Positions 1 to 9,110 of a DNA stretch of 49,720 nucleotides are shown here, piece after piece. Numbering within the stretch: the first letter of the stretch is position 1; every line of letters begins with the position of its first letter. A model generated the notes under the pieces. That model searched no databases, was not told the origin of the DNA, and saw nothing but the letters and a program-made list of their open reading frames with translations. A program made the translations under genes and the position numbers. Source of the stretch: an uncultured Paracoccaceae bacterium (GTDB lineage: Bacteria > Pseudomonadota > Alphaproteobacteria > Rhodobacterales > Rhodobacteraceae); assembly GCA_947489705.1 (NCBI GenBank), contig CANLEQ010000007.1, positions 157,937 to 207,656 on the forward strand, in the 5' to 3' direction.

Positions 1-167
1 GACACGTCCTCGAGCCCGGCGATGAGGCGCAGCAACGTGGATTTGCCGCATCCGGAGGGACCGACGAAGACGACGAACTCGCCGTCTTCTATGGTCAGAT
101 CCAGGGGCGGGATGACCTGCGTCTCGCCGAAGCTCTTTCGCACCTTTTCGAGCGTGATACGTCCCAT
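1..167 (-). CDS. smoK: Polyol ABC transporter ATPase, N-terminal part
   Basis: Only the first 55 codons lie in the window; the gene runs off its left edge. The ATG at 167 follows an AAGGAGACTTCCC-like ribosome site. Residues 36-44 form a Walker A loop (GPSGCGKST), and the MalK/UgpC-type opening ([10 protein letters not shown]) precedes it. This is the cytoplasmic ATPase that powers the importer encoded by the preceding genes. It starts 11 bases after the stop of the second permease, so it is the fourth gene of the operon. Assignment to SmoK rather than another MalK-family ATPase rests on the neighbouring binding protein. The signature and Walker B regions are outside the window. Confidence 0.9.
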   Translation of the reverse strand, partial: MGRITLEKVRKSFGETQVIPPLDLTIEDGEFVVFVGPSGCGKSTLLRLIAGLEDV

Positions 168-178
168 GGGAAGTCTCC

Positions 179-1009
179 TTATTTCACCGCGCCGAAGGTG
201 AGGCCGCGGACGAGCTGTTTCTGGCTGAACCAGCCCATGATGAGGATCGGCGCGATGGCCATCGTTGAGGCCGCCGACAATTTGGCGTAGAAGAGGCCCT
301 CGGGCGAGGAATAGCTGGCGATGAAGGCCGTCAGCGGGGCCGAATTCGCGGCCGTGAGGTTCAGCGTCCAGAACGCCTCGTTCCAGGCGAGGATGATGTT
401 GAGCAGCAGGGTCGAGGCGATGCCCGGCACGGCCATCGGCAGCAGGACGTAGATCACCTCGGAGCGCAGGGTTGCACCGTCCATCCGGGCTGCTTCGAGG
501 ATGTCGTTTGGGATCTCGCGGAAATAGGTGTAGAGCATCCAGATGATGATCGGCAGGTTGATCAGCGTCAGCACGATGACCAGACCGATCCGCGTGTCGA
601 GAAGCCCCCAATCGCGGAACAGCAGGTAGAGCGGCACCAGGACGCCCACCGGCGGAAGCATCTTGGTCGAAAGCATCCACATCAGCACGTTCTTGGTCTG
701 CTTTCCCGGCACGAAGGCCATGGCCCAGGCGGCCGGGATCGCGATGGCGAGACCGATCACCGTCGAGCCGATCGAGATCACCACCGAGTTCATGAAGTGC
801 CGGAAGTAGTTCGATCGTTCCTGCACGGTCGTGTAATTGTCGAGCGTCCAGTCGAAGAACAGGAAGACCGGCGGATCGGCGATGGCGGTGGCTTCGGATT
901 TGAAGCTGGTGAGAATGGTCCACAGGATCGGGAAGAAGATCAGGATCCCGACGGTCCAGGCGATCGCGGTGTTGATCGCCTTGGTCTTGTTGGTGACGGC
1001 ACGGGCCAT
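179..1009 (-). CDS. smoG: Polyol ABC transporter permease (MalG type)
   Basis: A 276-residue inner-membrane permease with about six hydrophobic segments. The first segment is near residues 14-34. The EAA loop ([14 protein letters not shown]) lies near residues 170-185; it is the docking site for the ATPase in binding-protein-dependent importers. The length is normal for the MalG/SmoG family. The ATG at 1009 lies 12 bases after the stop of the other permease. With SmoF it should form the translocation channel for sorbitol/mannitol-like polyols. The substrate is inferred from the binding protein, not from this sequence. Confidence 0.9.
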   Translation of the reverse strand: MARAVTNKTKAINTAIAWTVGILIFFPILWTILTSFKSEATAIADPPVFLFFDWTLDNYTTVQERSNYFRHFMNSVVISIGSTVIGLAIAIPAAWAMAFVPGKQTKNVLMWMLSTKMLPPVGVLVPLYLLFRDWGLLDTRIGLVIVLTLINLPIIIWMLYTYFREIPNDILEAARMDGATLRSEVIYVLLPMAVPGIASTLLLNIILAWNEAFWTLNLTAANSAPLTAFIASYSSPEGLFYAKLSAASTMAIAPILIMGWFSQKQLVRGLTFGAVK

Positions 1010-1021
1010 GCTTCGGTCTCC

Positions 1022-1894
1022 TTACGCGTCGAGGTTCTTGCCGATCATCCGCATCAGGAAGATCGCGACGATATTGGCGAGGATGATGGCGACCACGCCG
1101 CCCGCGCTGCCGGTGCCGACATCGAAGCGCAGCAGGCTCTCGGCATAGACGAGGTAGGTCAGGTTGGTCGATGCGGTGCCGGGCCCGCCATTGGTGGTCA
1201 CGAGGATCTCGGCGAAGATCGACAGCAGGAAGATCGTCTGGATCAGTACGACGACGGTGATGGCACGCGCCAGATGCGGCAGCTTGATGTGATAGAACCG
1301 GCTCCAGGCACTGGCCCCGTCCATCTCGGCGGCCTCGAGCTGCTCGCTGTCGAGCGACTGCATCGCCGTCAGCAGGATCAGCGTGGCGAAGGGCAACCAT
1401 TGCCACGACACGATGCCGATGATCGAGGCGAGCGGTGCCTGCGTGAGGAAGTCATAGGGCTGCACCCCGATCACGTCCGCAAGATAGGCGAAGAGCCCGT
1501 TGACCGGGTTCATGAACATGTTCTTCCAGACCAGCGCCGAGACGGTGGGCATCACGAAGAACGGCGAGATCACCATGATCCGCACGATGCCGGTGCCCCA
1601 CATCGGCTGGTCGAGCAGAACGGCGAGCGCGATACCCCCCGCGATGGTGATGACGAGCACGCCACCGACCAGCAGCAGCGTATTCACGATGGCGGTCTGG
1701 AACGCCGGATCGGTCAGGAAATAGGAGTAGTTCTCCCAGCCGACGAAGGGGTTGGCCCCCGGCATCAGCAGGTTGTAGCGCAGGAAGGAGAAGTAGATCG
1801 TCATTCCCAGCGGGATTAGCATCCACGCGAGGAGAAGGACGACAGACGGTGCGATCATGAACCGCGCTGCGGCGCGGGAATGCTGGGTCGCCAT
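1022..1894 (-). CDS. smoF: Polyol ABC transporter permease (MalF type)
   Basis: A 290-residue inner-membrane permease. It has an N-terminal hydrophobic segment (residues about 12-35) and an EAA loop of the form [14 protein letters not shown] near residues 187-200, before a final pair of membrane segments. It lacks the large periplasmic insert of E. coli MalF, as is usual for the sugar-alcohol and UgpA-like group. The ribosome site GGGAGGAGG lies just before the ATG at 1894. It follows the binding-protein gene after a 110-base spacer that holds a strong hairpin, and it pairs with the next permease. Confidence 0.9.
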   Translation of the reverse strand: MATQHSRAAARFMIAPSVVLLLAWMLIPLGMTIYFSFLRYNLLMPGANPFVGWENYSYFLTDPAFQTAIVNTLLLVGGVLVITIAGGIALAVLLDQPMWGTGIVRIMVISPFFVMPTVSALVWKNMFMNPVNGLFAYLADVIGVQPYDFLTQAPLASIIGIVSWQWLPFATLILLTAMQSLDSEQLEAAEMDGASAWSRFYHIKLPHLARAITVVVLIQTIFLLSIFAEILVTTNGGPGTASTNLTYLVYAESLLRFDVGTGSAGGVVAIILANIVAIFLMRMIGKNLDA

Positions 1895-1965
1895 GGGGCC
1901 TCCTCCCTTCCGGCTGAAAATCTGTACGCGGCGTCATGGGCCGCTCGGCCCGGCTCCGTGCCGGG

Positions 1966-1994
1966 TCGGGACCGCGCGCGTGGCGCGGTCCCGA
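1966..1994 (-). promoter_or_regulatory. Intercistronic hairpin after the binding-protein gene
   Basis: A perfect 12-bp stem (TCGGGACCGCGC at 1966-1977 against GCGCGGTCCCGA at 1983-1994) with a 5-base loop lies 10 bases past the smoE stop and 71 bases before smoF. No T-tract follows on the minus strand. In ABC operons such hairpins commonly protect the binding-protein message or act as leaky terminators, which gives more binding protein than permease. That role is inferred here. Confidence 0.75.
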
Positions 1995-2004
1995 TCGGTG
2001 CGGG

Positions 2005-3342
2005 TCAGTCCGAGCCGTAACCGGCGCGGTCGATCTCGCGCTGGGTCAGCTGCTGCGCGGATTGCAGCGCCTGCTCGGCATCCATCTGCCCTGCAAGAGC
2101 GGCCGAGAAGGTCTGACCGACGGCCGTGCCGATGCCCTGGAACTCCGGGATCGCCACGTATTGCGCGCCGGTATAGGGGATCTCGCCCTCGGCCGGTGCG
2201 GACGTGTCGACCGCGTTGATCGAGTTCAGCGTCATCTCGGCAAAGGGGGCCGCTTCCTGGTATTGCTCGTTCTCGTAGAGCGAGGTGCGGGTGCCCGGAG
2301 GGGCCGCGCGCCAGCCTTCGTTCTCGGCGACGAGCTGGGTGTAGTCCTGGCTCGTGGCCCAGGCGACGAATTGCTGCGCGGCTTCGGCCTTCTGCGAACC
2401 TGCCGGCACGGCCAGCGTCCAGATCCAGAGCCAGTTGCCGTGGTTGTCCACGCCTTCCTTGTTCGGGAACTGGGCGAAACCGACACTGTCCGCGACGGTC
2501 GAATCGTCAGGGTCGGTCACGAAGGAGGCCGCGACGGTGGCGTCGATCCACATGCCGCACTTGCCCTGCTGGAACAGCGACAGGTTCTCGTTGAACCCGT
2601 TCGCCGCGGCGCCCGGAGGACCGTAATTCGTCATCAGGTCAAGGTAATCGGTCAGAACCTCGTTCCAGGTCTCGCTCTCGAACTGGGCCTGCCAGTCCAT
2701 GTCGAACCAGCGCGCGCCATAGCTGTTGGCCATCGCGCCGATCAGCGCCATATTCTCGCCCCAGCCGGGCTTGCCGCGCAGGCAGATACCGTAGATGCCC
2801 GCGTCCTGGTCGGTCATCGCTTCGGCCGCGGCCTTGATGTCGGTCCAGGTCGGCTGATCGGGAATCGTCACCCCGGCTTCTTCGGCAAGGTCGGTGCGGT
2901 ACATCACCATCGCCGATTCGCCGTAGAACGGCGCGGCGAAGAGCTGGTCGTCGACCGAGAGCGCCTCGCGGATCGAGGGCAGCAGGTCGTCGGTGTCGTA
3001 GTTCTCGGGCAGATCCTCGAGCGGTGTCAGCCACCCCTGCTCGGCCCAGATCGGCACTTCGTAGACGCCGATCGTCATCACGTCGAACTGGCCACCGCTG
3101 GTGGCGATGTCCTGCGTGACGCGCTGGCGCAGAACGTTCTCTTCCAGCGTGACCCATTCGAGGTCGATATTCGGGTACTGCTCTTTGAAGTCGTCGGTCA
3201 GCCCCTGCATCCGGATCATGTCGCCGTTGTTCACGGTGGCGATGGTCAGGGTGACGTTGTCCTGGGCGACGGCGGTGGTGGCGAGACCAGCGGCAAGACC
3301 GAGGCTCGCGGCCGACCCAAGAAGGGTGCGCGTGATTGTCAT
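2005..3342 (-). CDS. smoE: Polyol (sorbitol/mannitol) binding protein of ABC transporter
   Basis: A 445-residue periplasmic binding protein of the family 1 extracellular type. Residues 1-26 are a signal peptide ending AVA, with mature QDNVTL. I chose the ATG at 3342 because GGGAGG lies just upstream and the signal peptide begins there; an upstream in-frame ATG at 3444 would add an unrelated extension. The mid-region GKCGMWIDATVAASF and the later NHGNWLWIW are features I recall from SmoE/MtlE polyol-binding proteins. It is the first and probably most expressed gene of smoEFGK. Exact substrate specificity (sorbitol, mannitol, arabitol) cannot be read from the sequence. Confidence 0.88.
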   Translation of the reverse strand: MTITRTLLGSAASLGLAAGLATTAVAQDNVTLTIATVNNGDMIRMQGLTDDFKEQYPNIDLEWVTLEENVLRQRVTQDIATSGGQFDVMTIGVYEVPIWAEQGWLTPLEDLPENYDTDDLLPSIREALSVDDQLFAAPFYGESAMVMYRTDLAEEAGVTIPDQPTWTDIKAAAEAMTDQDAGIYGICLRGKPGWGENMALIGAMANSYGARWFDMDWQAQFESETWNEVLTDYLDLMTNYGPPGAAANGFNENLSLFQQGKCGMWIDATVAASFVTDPDDSTVADSVGFAQFPNKEGVDNHGNWLWIWTLAVPAGSQKAEAAQQFVAWATSQDYTQLVAENEGWRAAPPGTRTSLYENEQYQEAAPFAEMTLNSINAVDTSAPAEGEIPYTGAQYVAIPEFQGIGTAVGQTFSAALAGQMDAEQALQSAQQLTQREIDRAGYGSD

Positions 3343-3364
3343 GATATCCTCCCGTTCGTGCGGA

Positions 3365-3408
3365 TTTACGCACGTAAAAAGATAGGGATAAATTGCCATC
3401 TCCGTCAA
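3365..3408 (-). promoter_or_regulatory. smoE promoter with LacI-type operator over the start point
   Basis: On the minus strand, TTGACG (3408-3403) is followed after 18 bases by TATCTT (3384-3379), a plausible sigma70 promoter. Directly downstream lies the perfect inverted repeat TTTACG-CA-CGTAAA (3365-3378). Its central CG spacing is typical of LacI-family operators, and its centre sits where transcription should begin. Repressor binding there would block initiation. The adjacent LacI-type gene is the obvious candidate regulator, with relief by the imported polyol inferred. Confidence 0.65.
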
Positions 3409-3455
3409 TCGAAATTTCAGGAATTCGCCGCTGCAGCGCAGCATACTTGTGCTGT

Positions 3456-4517
3456 TCAGGCCGAGTCGCGCACTTTAAGTACGCCATCGAAAAGCGTTAC
3501 CAGGTGATCGCCGGATTTGTTTTCCGCGCGTATCTTTTCGACGAGCCGTCCGACCGCCGCGCGGCCGATGGCCTCCACGTCCTGGGCGACGGTGGTGAGC
3601 GCAGGAATCATGTGCGGCCCCAGGGGATAATCGTCGTGCCCGGCGATACGCAGCCCGCCCCGCCGCGCGCGTCCGGGGTCGAGGCCGTGCCGCGCCGCGG
3701 CCTGCAATGCGCCGATGGCCACGCGATCGTTGACGCACAGGATCGATCTGTCGGTGAAGTGCCCCCGCGAAAACCGTTCGTCGAGGACCGCGAACCCGTG
3801 GGGTTCGAAATGCCAGTCGGGGCGAATCGCCTCCGTGCCGATAATCATGGGTTCGTGGCCGAGCTCCTCCATCTTGGCCACGTAGGCCCGTTCGCGCTCG
3901 ACCGCGTTGAAGTTGACGCGCGGCATCGCGAGGAAAATCGGAGGGTCCCCGACGCGGCAGAGGTATTGCGTGATGTTGCCGGTGCTCTGCATGTGGTCGG
4001 TGCCCACGAAATCTATGTTCGGCAAGGTCGCGGGACGGCTGTCCACCAGCACGAAGGGCAGCCGCGCGTTCAGCCTCTCATGCAGTTCGAAATCGCTCTG
4101 GTTGCCCAGGGGCGCGACGAGCGCGCCGTCGACGCTCATCGACAGGAACGTCTCAGAGGCCCGCGCCTCGATCGCGGGATCGGAATGCGAGCACTGGGTG
4201 ATCACGGTATAGCCCGCCTCCATCGCCGCCATCTCGATGCTTTCGAGCAGCCGGGTGAAGAACAGGTCGTTGAGATAGGGGATGATGACGCCGATCATCC
4301 CGGTGGATTTGCGGTTCATCCGCGTGGCGAAGAAGTTCGGCACATATTCGACCCGCTCGAGCCCCTGCCGAATCCTGTCCCCGGTCGTATCGCGTACGCT
4401 CGTCGGGTCCTGGAAATACCGCGAGAGCGTGGGCCGCGAGACGCCGATTGCGACGGACAGCTCTTCCATCGTGGCGATCCGCGGCTTCGGGTCCCCCGGG
4501 CGGTCGGTCTTGGCCAT
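3456..4517 (-). CDS. LacI-family transcriptional regulator of the polyol operon
   Basis: A 353-residue repressor-type protein. The N-terminal helix-turn-helix is at residues about 15-40 (ATMEELSVAIGVSRPTLSRYF), followed by a hinge helix region (YVPNFFATRMNRKS). The periplasmic-binding-like ligand domain begins with IGVIIPYLNDLFF. I chose the ATG at 4517 because GAGGATAC precedes it and the protein then starts at normal length; an ATG at 4547 is in frame but lacks a ribosome site. The gene ends 113 bases before smoE on the same strand. It probably represses smoEFGK through the repeat at 3365-3378 and may control itself through a degenerate copy at 4559-4572. Confidence 0.9.
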   Translation of the reverse strand: MAKTDRPGDPKPRIATMEELSVAIGVSRPTLSRYFQDPTSVRDTTGDRIRQGLERVEYVPNFFATRMNRKSTGMIGVIIPYLNDLFFTRLLESIEMAAMEAGYTVITQCSHSDPAIEARASETFLSMSVDGALVAPLGNQSDFELHERLNARLPFVLVDSRPATLPNIDFVGTDHMQSTGNITQYLCRVGDPPIFLAMPRVNFNAVERERAYVAKMEELGHEPMIIGTEAIRPDWHFEPHGFAVLDERFSRGHFTDRSILCVNDRVAIGALQAAARHGLDPGRARRGGLRIAGHDDYPLGPHMIPALTTVAQDVEAIGRAAVGRLVEKIRAENKSGDHLVTLFDGVLKVRDSA

Positions 4518-4558
4518 CGTATCCTCGCGGCTCCGGGAAAAAAGCACGCGCCGAAAAC

Positions 4559-4572
4559 TTTACGCGCGATAT
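4559..4572 (-). promoter_or_regulatory. Degenerate copy of the polyol operator upstream of the regulator
   Basis: TTTACGCGCGATAT matches 10 of the 14 bases of the perfect repeat before smoE. The left half-site (TTTACG) is intact and the right half is weak. It lies 41 bases upstream of the regulator's start codon, where autoregulation would act. This is a suggestion from similarity only. Confidence 0.35.
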
Positions 4573-4668
4573 ACATTTACCGGCCAGAGGCGCTCGAAAG
4601 CAAGTCACACACGCGATGGGGGGCAAGACCCCGGAACGCGCCCCCCGCGCACAAGCCCTCGCGCGGCG

Positions 4669-5880
4669 TCAGAAGAACGCCTGGAGACCCGTCTGAGCAC
4701 GCCCCAGGATAAGCGCATGGACGTCATGCGTGCCTTCGTAGGTGTTCACCGTCTCGAGGTTCATCATATGGCGAATCACCTGATATTCCTCGGAAATACC
4801 GTTGCCGCCATGCATGTCGCGGGCCATCCGCGCAACCTCCAGCGCCTTGCCGCAATTGTTGCGCTTCATCATCGAGATGAGTTCGGGCGAGGCGGTTCCG
4901 TCGTCGATCATCCGTCCCAAGCGCAACGCCGCCTGAAGGCCCAATGCGATCTCGGTCTGCATGTCGGCCAGTTTCTTCTGGAAAAGCTGCGTCTGCGCGA
5001 GCGGCCGTCCGAACTGCTTGCGGTCGAGCCCGTAGCTGCGCGCGGCGTGCCAGCAGAATTCGGCGGCCCCCATCGCACCCCACGAGATGCCGTAACGCGC
5101 CCTGTTGAGACAGCCGAACGGCCCTTTCAGCCCCTCGACACCCGGCAACAAGGCATCCTCGCCCACGGCAACGTCGCGCATCACGATCTCGCCCGTGGTC
5201 GACGCGCGCAGCGAGAGCTTGCCGCCGATCTTCGGCGCCGACAGGCCGTCCATGCCCTTCTCCAGCACGAAGCCGCGGATCTTGCCCTCATGCGCCTCGG
5301 ACTTGGCCCAGACCACAAAGACATCGGCGAAGGGTGCGTTCGAGATCCACGTCTTGGACCCGTTGAGGACGTAGCCGTCGTCGGTCTTGCGGGCGACTGT
5401 CTTCATGCCCGCGGGGTCGGAACCCGCATCGGGTTCGGTCAATCCGAAGCACCCGATCCATTCGCCCGCTGCCAGCTTGGGCAGATATGTCCGGCGCTGT
5501 TCGTCGGTGCCATAGGCATGGATCGGGTACATGACCAGCGAGGATTGGACCGACATCATCGAGCGATAGCCTGAATCGACCCGCTCGATCTCGCGGGCGA
5601 CGAGGCCGTACGTCACGTAATTCGCCCCGAGCCCACCATATTCCTCGGGAATGGTGAGCCCCAGAAGCCCCGCCTGCCCCATCAGCGCAAAGAGATCAGG
5701 CGCATCCGCCGCCTCGCGATAGGCCGCGACGATCCGCGGCTGGAGCGTGCCTTGCGCAAATTGGCGGGCGGCATCGCACAGCATGCGCTCGTCCTCGCTC
5801 AACTGCGCCTCGATCAGCATGGGGTCGTCCCATACGAACGCGCCCAACTGGGCCGAATGTCCCTGGCTATCCTTCGGCAT
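4669..5880 (-). CDS. gcdH: Glutaryl-CoA dehydrogenase (acyl-CoA dehydrogenase family)
   Basis: A 403-residue flavoenzyme of normal length. The family decarboxylates and oxidises glutaryl-CoA to crotonyl-CoA in lysine and tryptophan catabolism. The FAD/substrate motif [13 protein letters not shown] is near residues 142-154, and the catalytic glutamate is E382 in [10 protein letters not shown]. The segment [14 protein letters not shown] carries the arginine that binds the second carboxylate in glutaryl-CoA dehydrogenases, which favours this over a general short-chain enzyme. It follows the thioesterase gene by 42 bases on the same strand. The 151 bases to the LacI gene hold only a short GGGG/CCCC inverted repeat near 4620. 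Confidence 0.88.
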   Translation of the reverse strand: MPKDSQGHSAQLGAFVWDDPMLIEAQLSEDERMLCDAARQFAQGTLQPRIVAAYREAADAPDLFALMGQAGLLGLTIPEEYGGLGANYVTYGLVAREIERVDSGYRSMMSVQSSLVMYPIHAYGTDEQRRTYLPKLAAGEWIGCFGLTEPDAGSDPAGMKTVARKTDDGYVLNGSKTWISNAPFADVFVVWAKSEAHEGKIRGFVLEKGMDGLSAPKIGGKLSLRASTTGEIVMRDVAVGEDALLPGVEGLKGPFGCLNRARYGISWGAMGAAEFCWHAARSYGLDRKQFGRPLAQTQLFQKKLADMQTEIALGLQAALRLGRMIDDGTASPELISMMKRNNCGKALEVARMARDMHGGNGISEEYQVIRHMMNLETVNTYEGTHDVHALILGRAQTGLQAFF

Positions 5881-5922
5881 CGTGATCCCTCCCCGATCGT
5901 GTGACTGGTGCCGCCATGCGGC

Positions 5923-6351
5923 TCATTCCGGATTTCGGCGGTTTTCCGGCAGCGCGCGGAACACGCCCGAGGCCGTGGCGATCAGGCGATCCTCCTGATC
6001 GCGCAACTCTCCCGCGATGAACTTGACCTTGCGTCCGCCGCCGGTGACGCGACCCTCCGCACAGAGGCGGTCGCCGACCTTCGCCGACGACACGAAATTG
6101 ACCGTCATCGAGATCGTCAGCATCGGAAACATTCCGCTATCGTCCATGGCGAGCGATCCGGTGGCCCCCATCGCGGTATCGAGCAACACCGAGACGAGGC
6201 CGCCATGCAGGACGCCATGGCGGTTGGTGTGACGCGCATCGGGCGTCAGGCGGCACCTTGCCCGCCCGTCGCCGCCGCCCACGTCGAGCTCGTATCCGAT
6301 CGTGCGCTGTGCGCCCGTCTCGTCGCGGATGATGCCGGGATTGTCCATCAC
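5923..6351 (-). CDS. Hotdog-fold thioesterase, PaaI type
   Basis: A 142-residue single hotdog domain. The motif RHGVLHGGLVSVLLDTAMG (residues about 44-62) carries the HGG turn and aspartate used by PaaI/YbdB-type acyl-CoA thioesterases. It probably releases CoA from a small acyl-CoA in the cytoplasm. The start is written as GTG at 6351, with GGGGGTG upstream; the ATG that follows at 6348 is equally possible. It lies just upstream of gcdH, so a role in aromatic or amino-acid acyl-CoA catabolism is plausible but unproven. Confidence 0.85.
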   Translation of the reverse strand: MMDNPGIIRDETGAQRTIGYELDVGGGDGRARCRLTPDARHTNRHGVLHGGLVSVLLDTAMGATGSLAMDDSGMFPMLTISMTVNFVSSAKVGDRLCAEGRVTGGGRKVKFIAGELRDQEDRLIATASGVFRALPENRRNPE

Positions 6352-6453
6352 GCGTCACCCCCGAAGGGCTCGAGAAATCGGGTGTATCGTGTGGCGTCGG
6401 TCGGCATTGGCAAACTCTCGGTCAATTTCGCGGCTCCCCGCGCGGGTTTCGGT

Positions 6454-7287
6454 TCAGGGGTCGATCGCATCGCGCACCATCCTCGCGACCGCCGCCCGTG
6501 TCCCGGGCCCCGTCGCCGCCACGAGCCTGTCCGTGGCGGCAGAGAGGTCGTAGCCCGTCCCGGCAAGCGTGCCGCCGTGGCCGCCGGCCTCGGCCAGGAC
6601 AAGCTGTCCGGCCGCGTGATCCCAGGGTTTGGAGGCGTTGGTGGTCAGGAAATCGGCCCGGCCTAGCGCGATCATCCGGTATTCATGGCACGAGCAGCGC
6701 AGCGATTCGATCCGGCCCATAACGGGGTAGAGCGCCGCGAGCGCGGGCCAGGTCGCGCGCGGATAGAGATAGAGCGACATGTAACCCAGAAGCGCGCCTT
6801 CCGGCCTCGCCTCCCGAACCCGCAGGCGCCGGTCGGCGGCACCTTCGCGGCAGAACCACGCCCCGCCGCCCCGCCGCGCCAGGACCCAATCGTCGAGCAC
6901 CGGGTCGTAGAGCACGCCCAGGACCACCTCGGCCCCGATGGTCACGGCGAGGATCACCCCGAAGGTCGCGTTGCCCGAGGCGAAATTCGAGGTTCCATCG
7001 ATCGGATCGACGATGACGCACATGCCCTGGCCCGCCAGTCTTTCGAGGATGCGCGGGTCGTCGGACACCGCTTCCTCGCCGACGATTGCCGCGTCCGGCA
7101 GGATCTGCGCGATGCGACGGCCCAGCGCCGCCTCCGCCGCGCGGTCGGCGATGGTCACGAGGTCTTCCGGGCCGGTCTTGGTGTCGATCTCGTCCGGGTC
7201 CAGATTGCGAAAGCGCGGCATGATCTCGGTCCGTGCGACGTCGCGCATGGCTCCGATCAACGCATCCTCGATGTTCCTGTCCAGCAC
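6454..7287 (-). CDS. Inositol-monophosphatase-family phosphatase
   Basis: About 277 residues with the metal-binding motifs of the family: GEEAV (glutamate), then VDPIDGTSNF (two aspartates), then KPWDHAAGQLVLAEAGG (aspartate near the C-terminus). Substrates in the family include inositol phosphates, histidinol phosphate, fructose bisphosphate and 3'-phosphoadenosine phosphates; the sequence does not decide among them. I place the start at the GTG at 7287, just after the uraH stop. An ATG at 7320 would overlap uraH by 29 bases and is the alternative. The gene probably shares the uraH transcript, yet nothing links its chemistry to purine breakdown. Confidence 0.82.
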   Translation of the reverse strand: MLDRNIEDALIGAMRDVARTEIMPRFRNLDPDEIDTKTGPEDLVTIADRAAEAALGRRIAQILPDAAIVGEEAVSDDPRILERLAGQGMCVIVDPIDGTSNFASGNATFGVILAVTIGAEVVLGVLYDPVLDDWVLARRGGGAWFCREGAADRRLRVREARPEGALLGYMSLYLYPRATWPALAALYPVMGRIESLRCSCHEYRMIALGRADFLTTNASKPWDHAAGQLVLAEAGGHGGTLAGTGYDLSAATDRLVAATGPGTRAAVARMVRDAIDP

Positions 7288-7291
7288 GCCC

Positions 7292-7624
7292 TCAACTTCC
7301 CCGATAGGTGGAATAGCCATAGGGCGAAAGCAGCAGCGGCACGTGGTAATGCGCCGCCGCATCCATCGTGAAGCGGATGGGAATGTCGCCGAGGAACGGC
7401 GCATCGCCGAGGTAAGGCCCGGCCCGGAACAGCAATTCGTAGGTGCCGGTGGCGAAGGCGGTCTCCGCCAGGATCGGCGCGTCGGTGCGGCCGTCGTCGT
7501 TGGTGACGGCGCGAGCGATTTCCTCGCGCGTCTCGCCGGCGAGGCGATAGAGCACGATCTCGATGCCTTTCGCTGGGCATCCCCGGGCGGTATCGAGCAC
7601 ATGCGTCGTCAGATAGCCCGCCAT
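7292..7624 (-). CDS. uraH: 5-hydroxyisourate hydrolase (transthyretin-like)
   Basis: A 110-residue enzyme that opens 5-hydroxyisourate to 2-oxo-4-hydroxy-4-carboxy-5-ureidoimidazoline (OHCU), the second step of urate breakdown. It shows the family landmarks: [13 protein letters not shown] at the N-terminus (catalytic His), the GRTDAP arginine, and the C-terminal [19 protein letters not shown] with the diagnostic YRGS tetrapeptide. The ATG at 7624 follows CGGAGGAACC. It is divergent from puuE across a 73-base spacer that must hold both promoters. Confidence 0.96.
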   Translation of the reverse strand: MAGYLTTHVLDTARGCPAKGIEIVLYRLAGETREEIARAVTNDDGRTDAPILAETAFATGTYELLFRAGPYLGDAPFLGDIPIRFTMDAAAHYHVPLLLSPYGYSTYRGS

Positions 7625-7697
7625 GGTTCCTCCGTTCGCGACCTGTTGCAGACGCAGTGTTTCCGGGCCAGACAGGCAATACAAGAGGATACGCAAG

Positions 7698-9110
7698 ATG
7701 ATCGACCGATACCCCCGCGACATGTCAGGCTATGGCCCCACGCCCCCGGATCCCGCCTGGCCAGGTGGCGCCCGGATCGCGATCCAGATCGTGATCAACT
7801 ACGAAGAGGGCGGCGAGAACAACATCCTGCACGGCGATGCTGCCTCCGAGGCGTTCCTGAGCGAGATCGTCGGCGCCGCCGCTTGGCCCGGCCAGCGGCA
7901 TGCCAACATGGAATCGATCTATGAATACGGCGCCCGCGCGGGGTTCTGGCGGTTGCACCGGCTGCTGGGCGCGCGCCCCGTCACTATCTACGGCGTGGCG
8001 ACGGCCCTCGCCCGCTCCCCGGTACAGGTCGCCGCGATGCGGCAGGCCGGATGGGAGATCGCCTCGCACGGCCTGAAGTGGATTGAGTACAAGGATTTCG
8101 CGCCCGAGGAGGAGGCTCGCCACATGCGCGAGGCCATCGCGCTGCATGAGGAAGTGACGGGAACGCGGCCGCGCGGCTGGTACACGGGCCGATCCTCCGA
8201 GAACACGATCGATATTGCCGCCGAGGAAGGCGGGTTCGACTACATCGCAGACAGCTATGCCGACGACCTGCCCTACTGGATCAAGGCAGGCGATCGCCAC
8301 CAACTCATCGTGCCCTACACGCTCGATGCCAACGACATGCGCTTCGCGACGCCGCAGGGGTTCAATTCCGGCGACCAGTTCGAGGCCTATCTGCGGGACA
8401 GTTTCGACTGTCTCTATGCCGAAGGGGTCGCGGGCGCGCCCAAGATGATGTCGATCGGGCTGCATTGCCGTCTCGCCGGGCGGCCCGGGCGGATCATGGC
8501 GCTGCAACGGTTCCTCGCCCATGCCGACGCGCATGAGGGCGTCTGGTTCGCCACGCGCGCGGAGATCGCGGCGCATTGGGCCGCCACGCATCCCCCCGTC
8601 GATCGCGCGAGGCCGAGCCGCCTGTCGCGCACCGATTTCGTCGAGGCCTATGGCGGGATCTTCGAGCATTCGCCTTGGGTCGCGGAGCGGGCGCACATGC
8701 TCGAACTGGGCCCCGCCCATGACAGCACGGAAGGCCTGGCCAATGCGATGGCCCGCGCGTTCCGCCGCGGCTCCGACGAGGAGCGCATGGCGGTCCTGAG
8801 GGCGCATCCGGACCTCGCGGGCAAACTCGCCGCCGCGCAACGGCTCACCGCCGACAGCGCTTCGGAACAGGCGAGCGCCGGGCTCGACGCGCTGACCGAC
8901 GAGGAACGCGCGCGGTTCACCGCGCTCAACGACGCCTATCAGCAAAAGCACGGATTTCCCTTCATCATCGCGGTGCGCGATCACGACAAGGCCGGGATCC
9001 TGGCCGCCTTCGAACGGCGGGCCGGAAACGACACCGATGCCGAAATCGCCGAGGCCTGCCGACAGGTCGAGCGGATTGCGGAAATCCGGATTGCGGAGAA
9101 GCTTCGGTGA
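7698..9110 (+). CDS. puuE: Allantoinase PuuE fused to OHCU decarboxylase (UraD)
   Basis: A 470-residue two-domain enzyme. Residues 1 to about 300 are a polysaccharide-deacetylase-fold allantoinase of the PuuE type, with [14 protein letters not shown] near the start and [11 protein letters not shown] in the middle. Residues about 305-470 are an OHCU decarboxylase domain, with HPDLAGKLA carrying the catalytic histidine and FPFIIAVR near the end. The first domain hydrolyses allantoin to allantoate; the second makes S-allantoin from OHCU. Consecutive steps are therefore joined, in reverse order along the chain. The ATG at 7698 follows AGAGGATACGCAAG; an in-frame ATG at 7623 has no role. The stop overlaps the allA start (GTGA). 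Confidence 0.93.
   Translation: MIDRYPRDMSGYGPTPPDPAWPGGARIAIQIVINYEEGGENNILHGDAASEAFLSEIVGAAAWPGQRHANMESIYEYGARAGFWRLHRLLGARPVTIYGVATALARSPVQVAAMRQAGWEIASHGLKWIEYKDFAPEEEARHMREAIALHEEVTGTRPRGWYTGRSSENTIDIAAEEGGFDYIADSYADDLPYWIKAGDRHQLIVPYTLDANDMRFATPQGFNSGDQFEAYLRDSFDCLYAEGVAGAPKMMSIGLHCRLAGRPGRIMALQRFLAHADAHEGVWFATRAEIAAHWAATHPPVDRARPSRLSRTDFVEAYGGIFEHSPWVAERAHMLELGPAHDSTEGLANAMARAFRRGSDEERMAVLRAHPDLAGKLAAAQRLTADSASEQASAGLDALTDEERARFTALNDAYQQKHGFPFIIAVRDHDKAGILAAFERRAGNDTDAEIAEACRQVERIAEIRIAEKLR

Noticed and set aside
797-3507. Long plus-strand open frames opposite the polyol operon
   Set aside because: They are antisense shadows in GC-rich DNA: rich in Arg, Gly, His and Asp, without ribosome sites or family motifs, and lying wholly over well-supported genes.
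4618-4648. GGGGGG...CCCCCC repeat between gcdH and the LacI gene as a terminator
   Set aside because: The stem would enclose a long loop or be only four pairs, and no T-tract follows. Mentioned only as contents of the spacer.
7318-7320. ATG at 7320 as the start of the inositol-monophosphatase-like protein
   Set aside because: It would overlap uraH by 29 bases. The GTG at 7287 just after the uraH stop gives a normal family length, although the choice is not certain.
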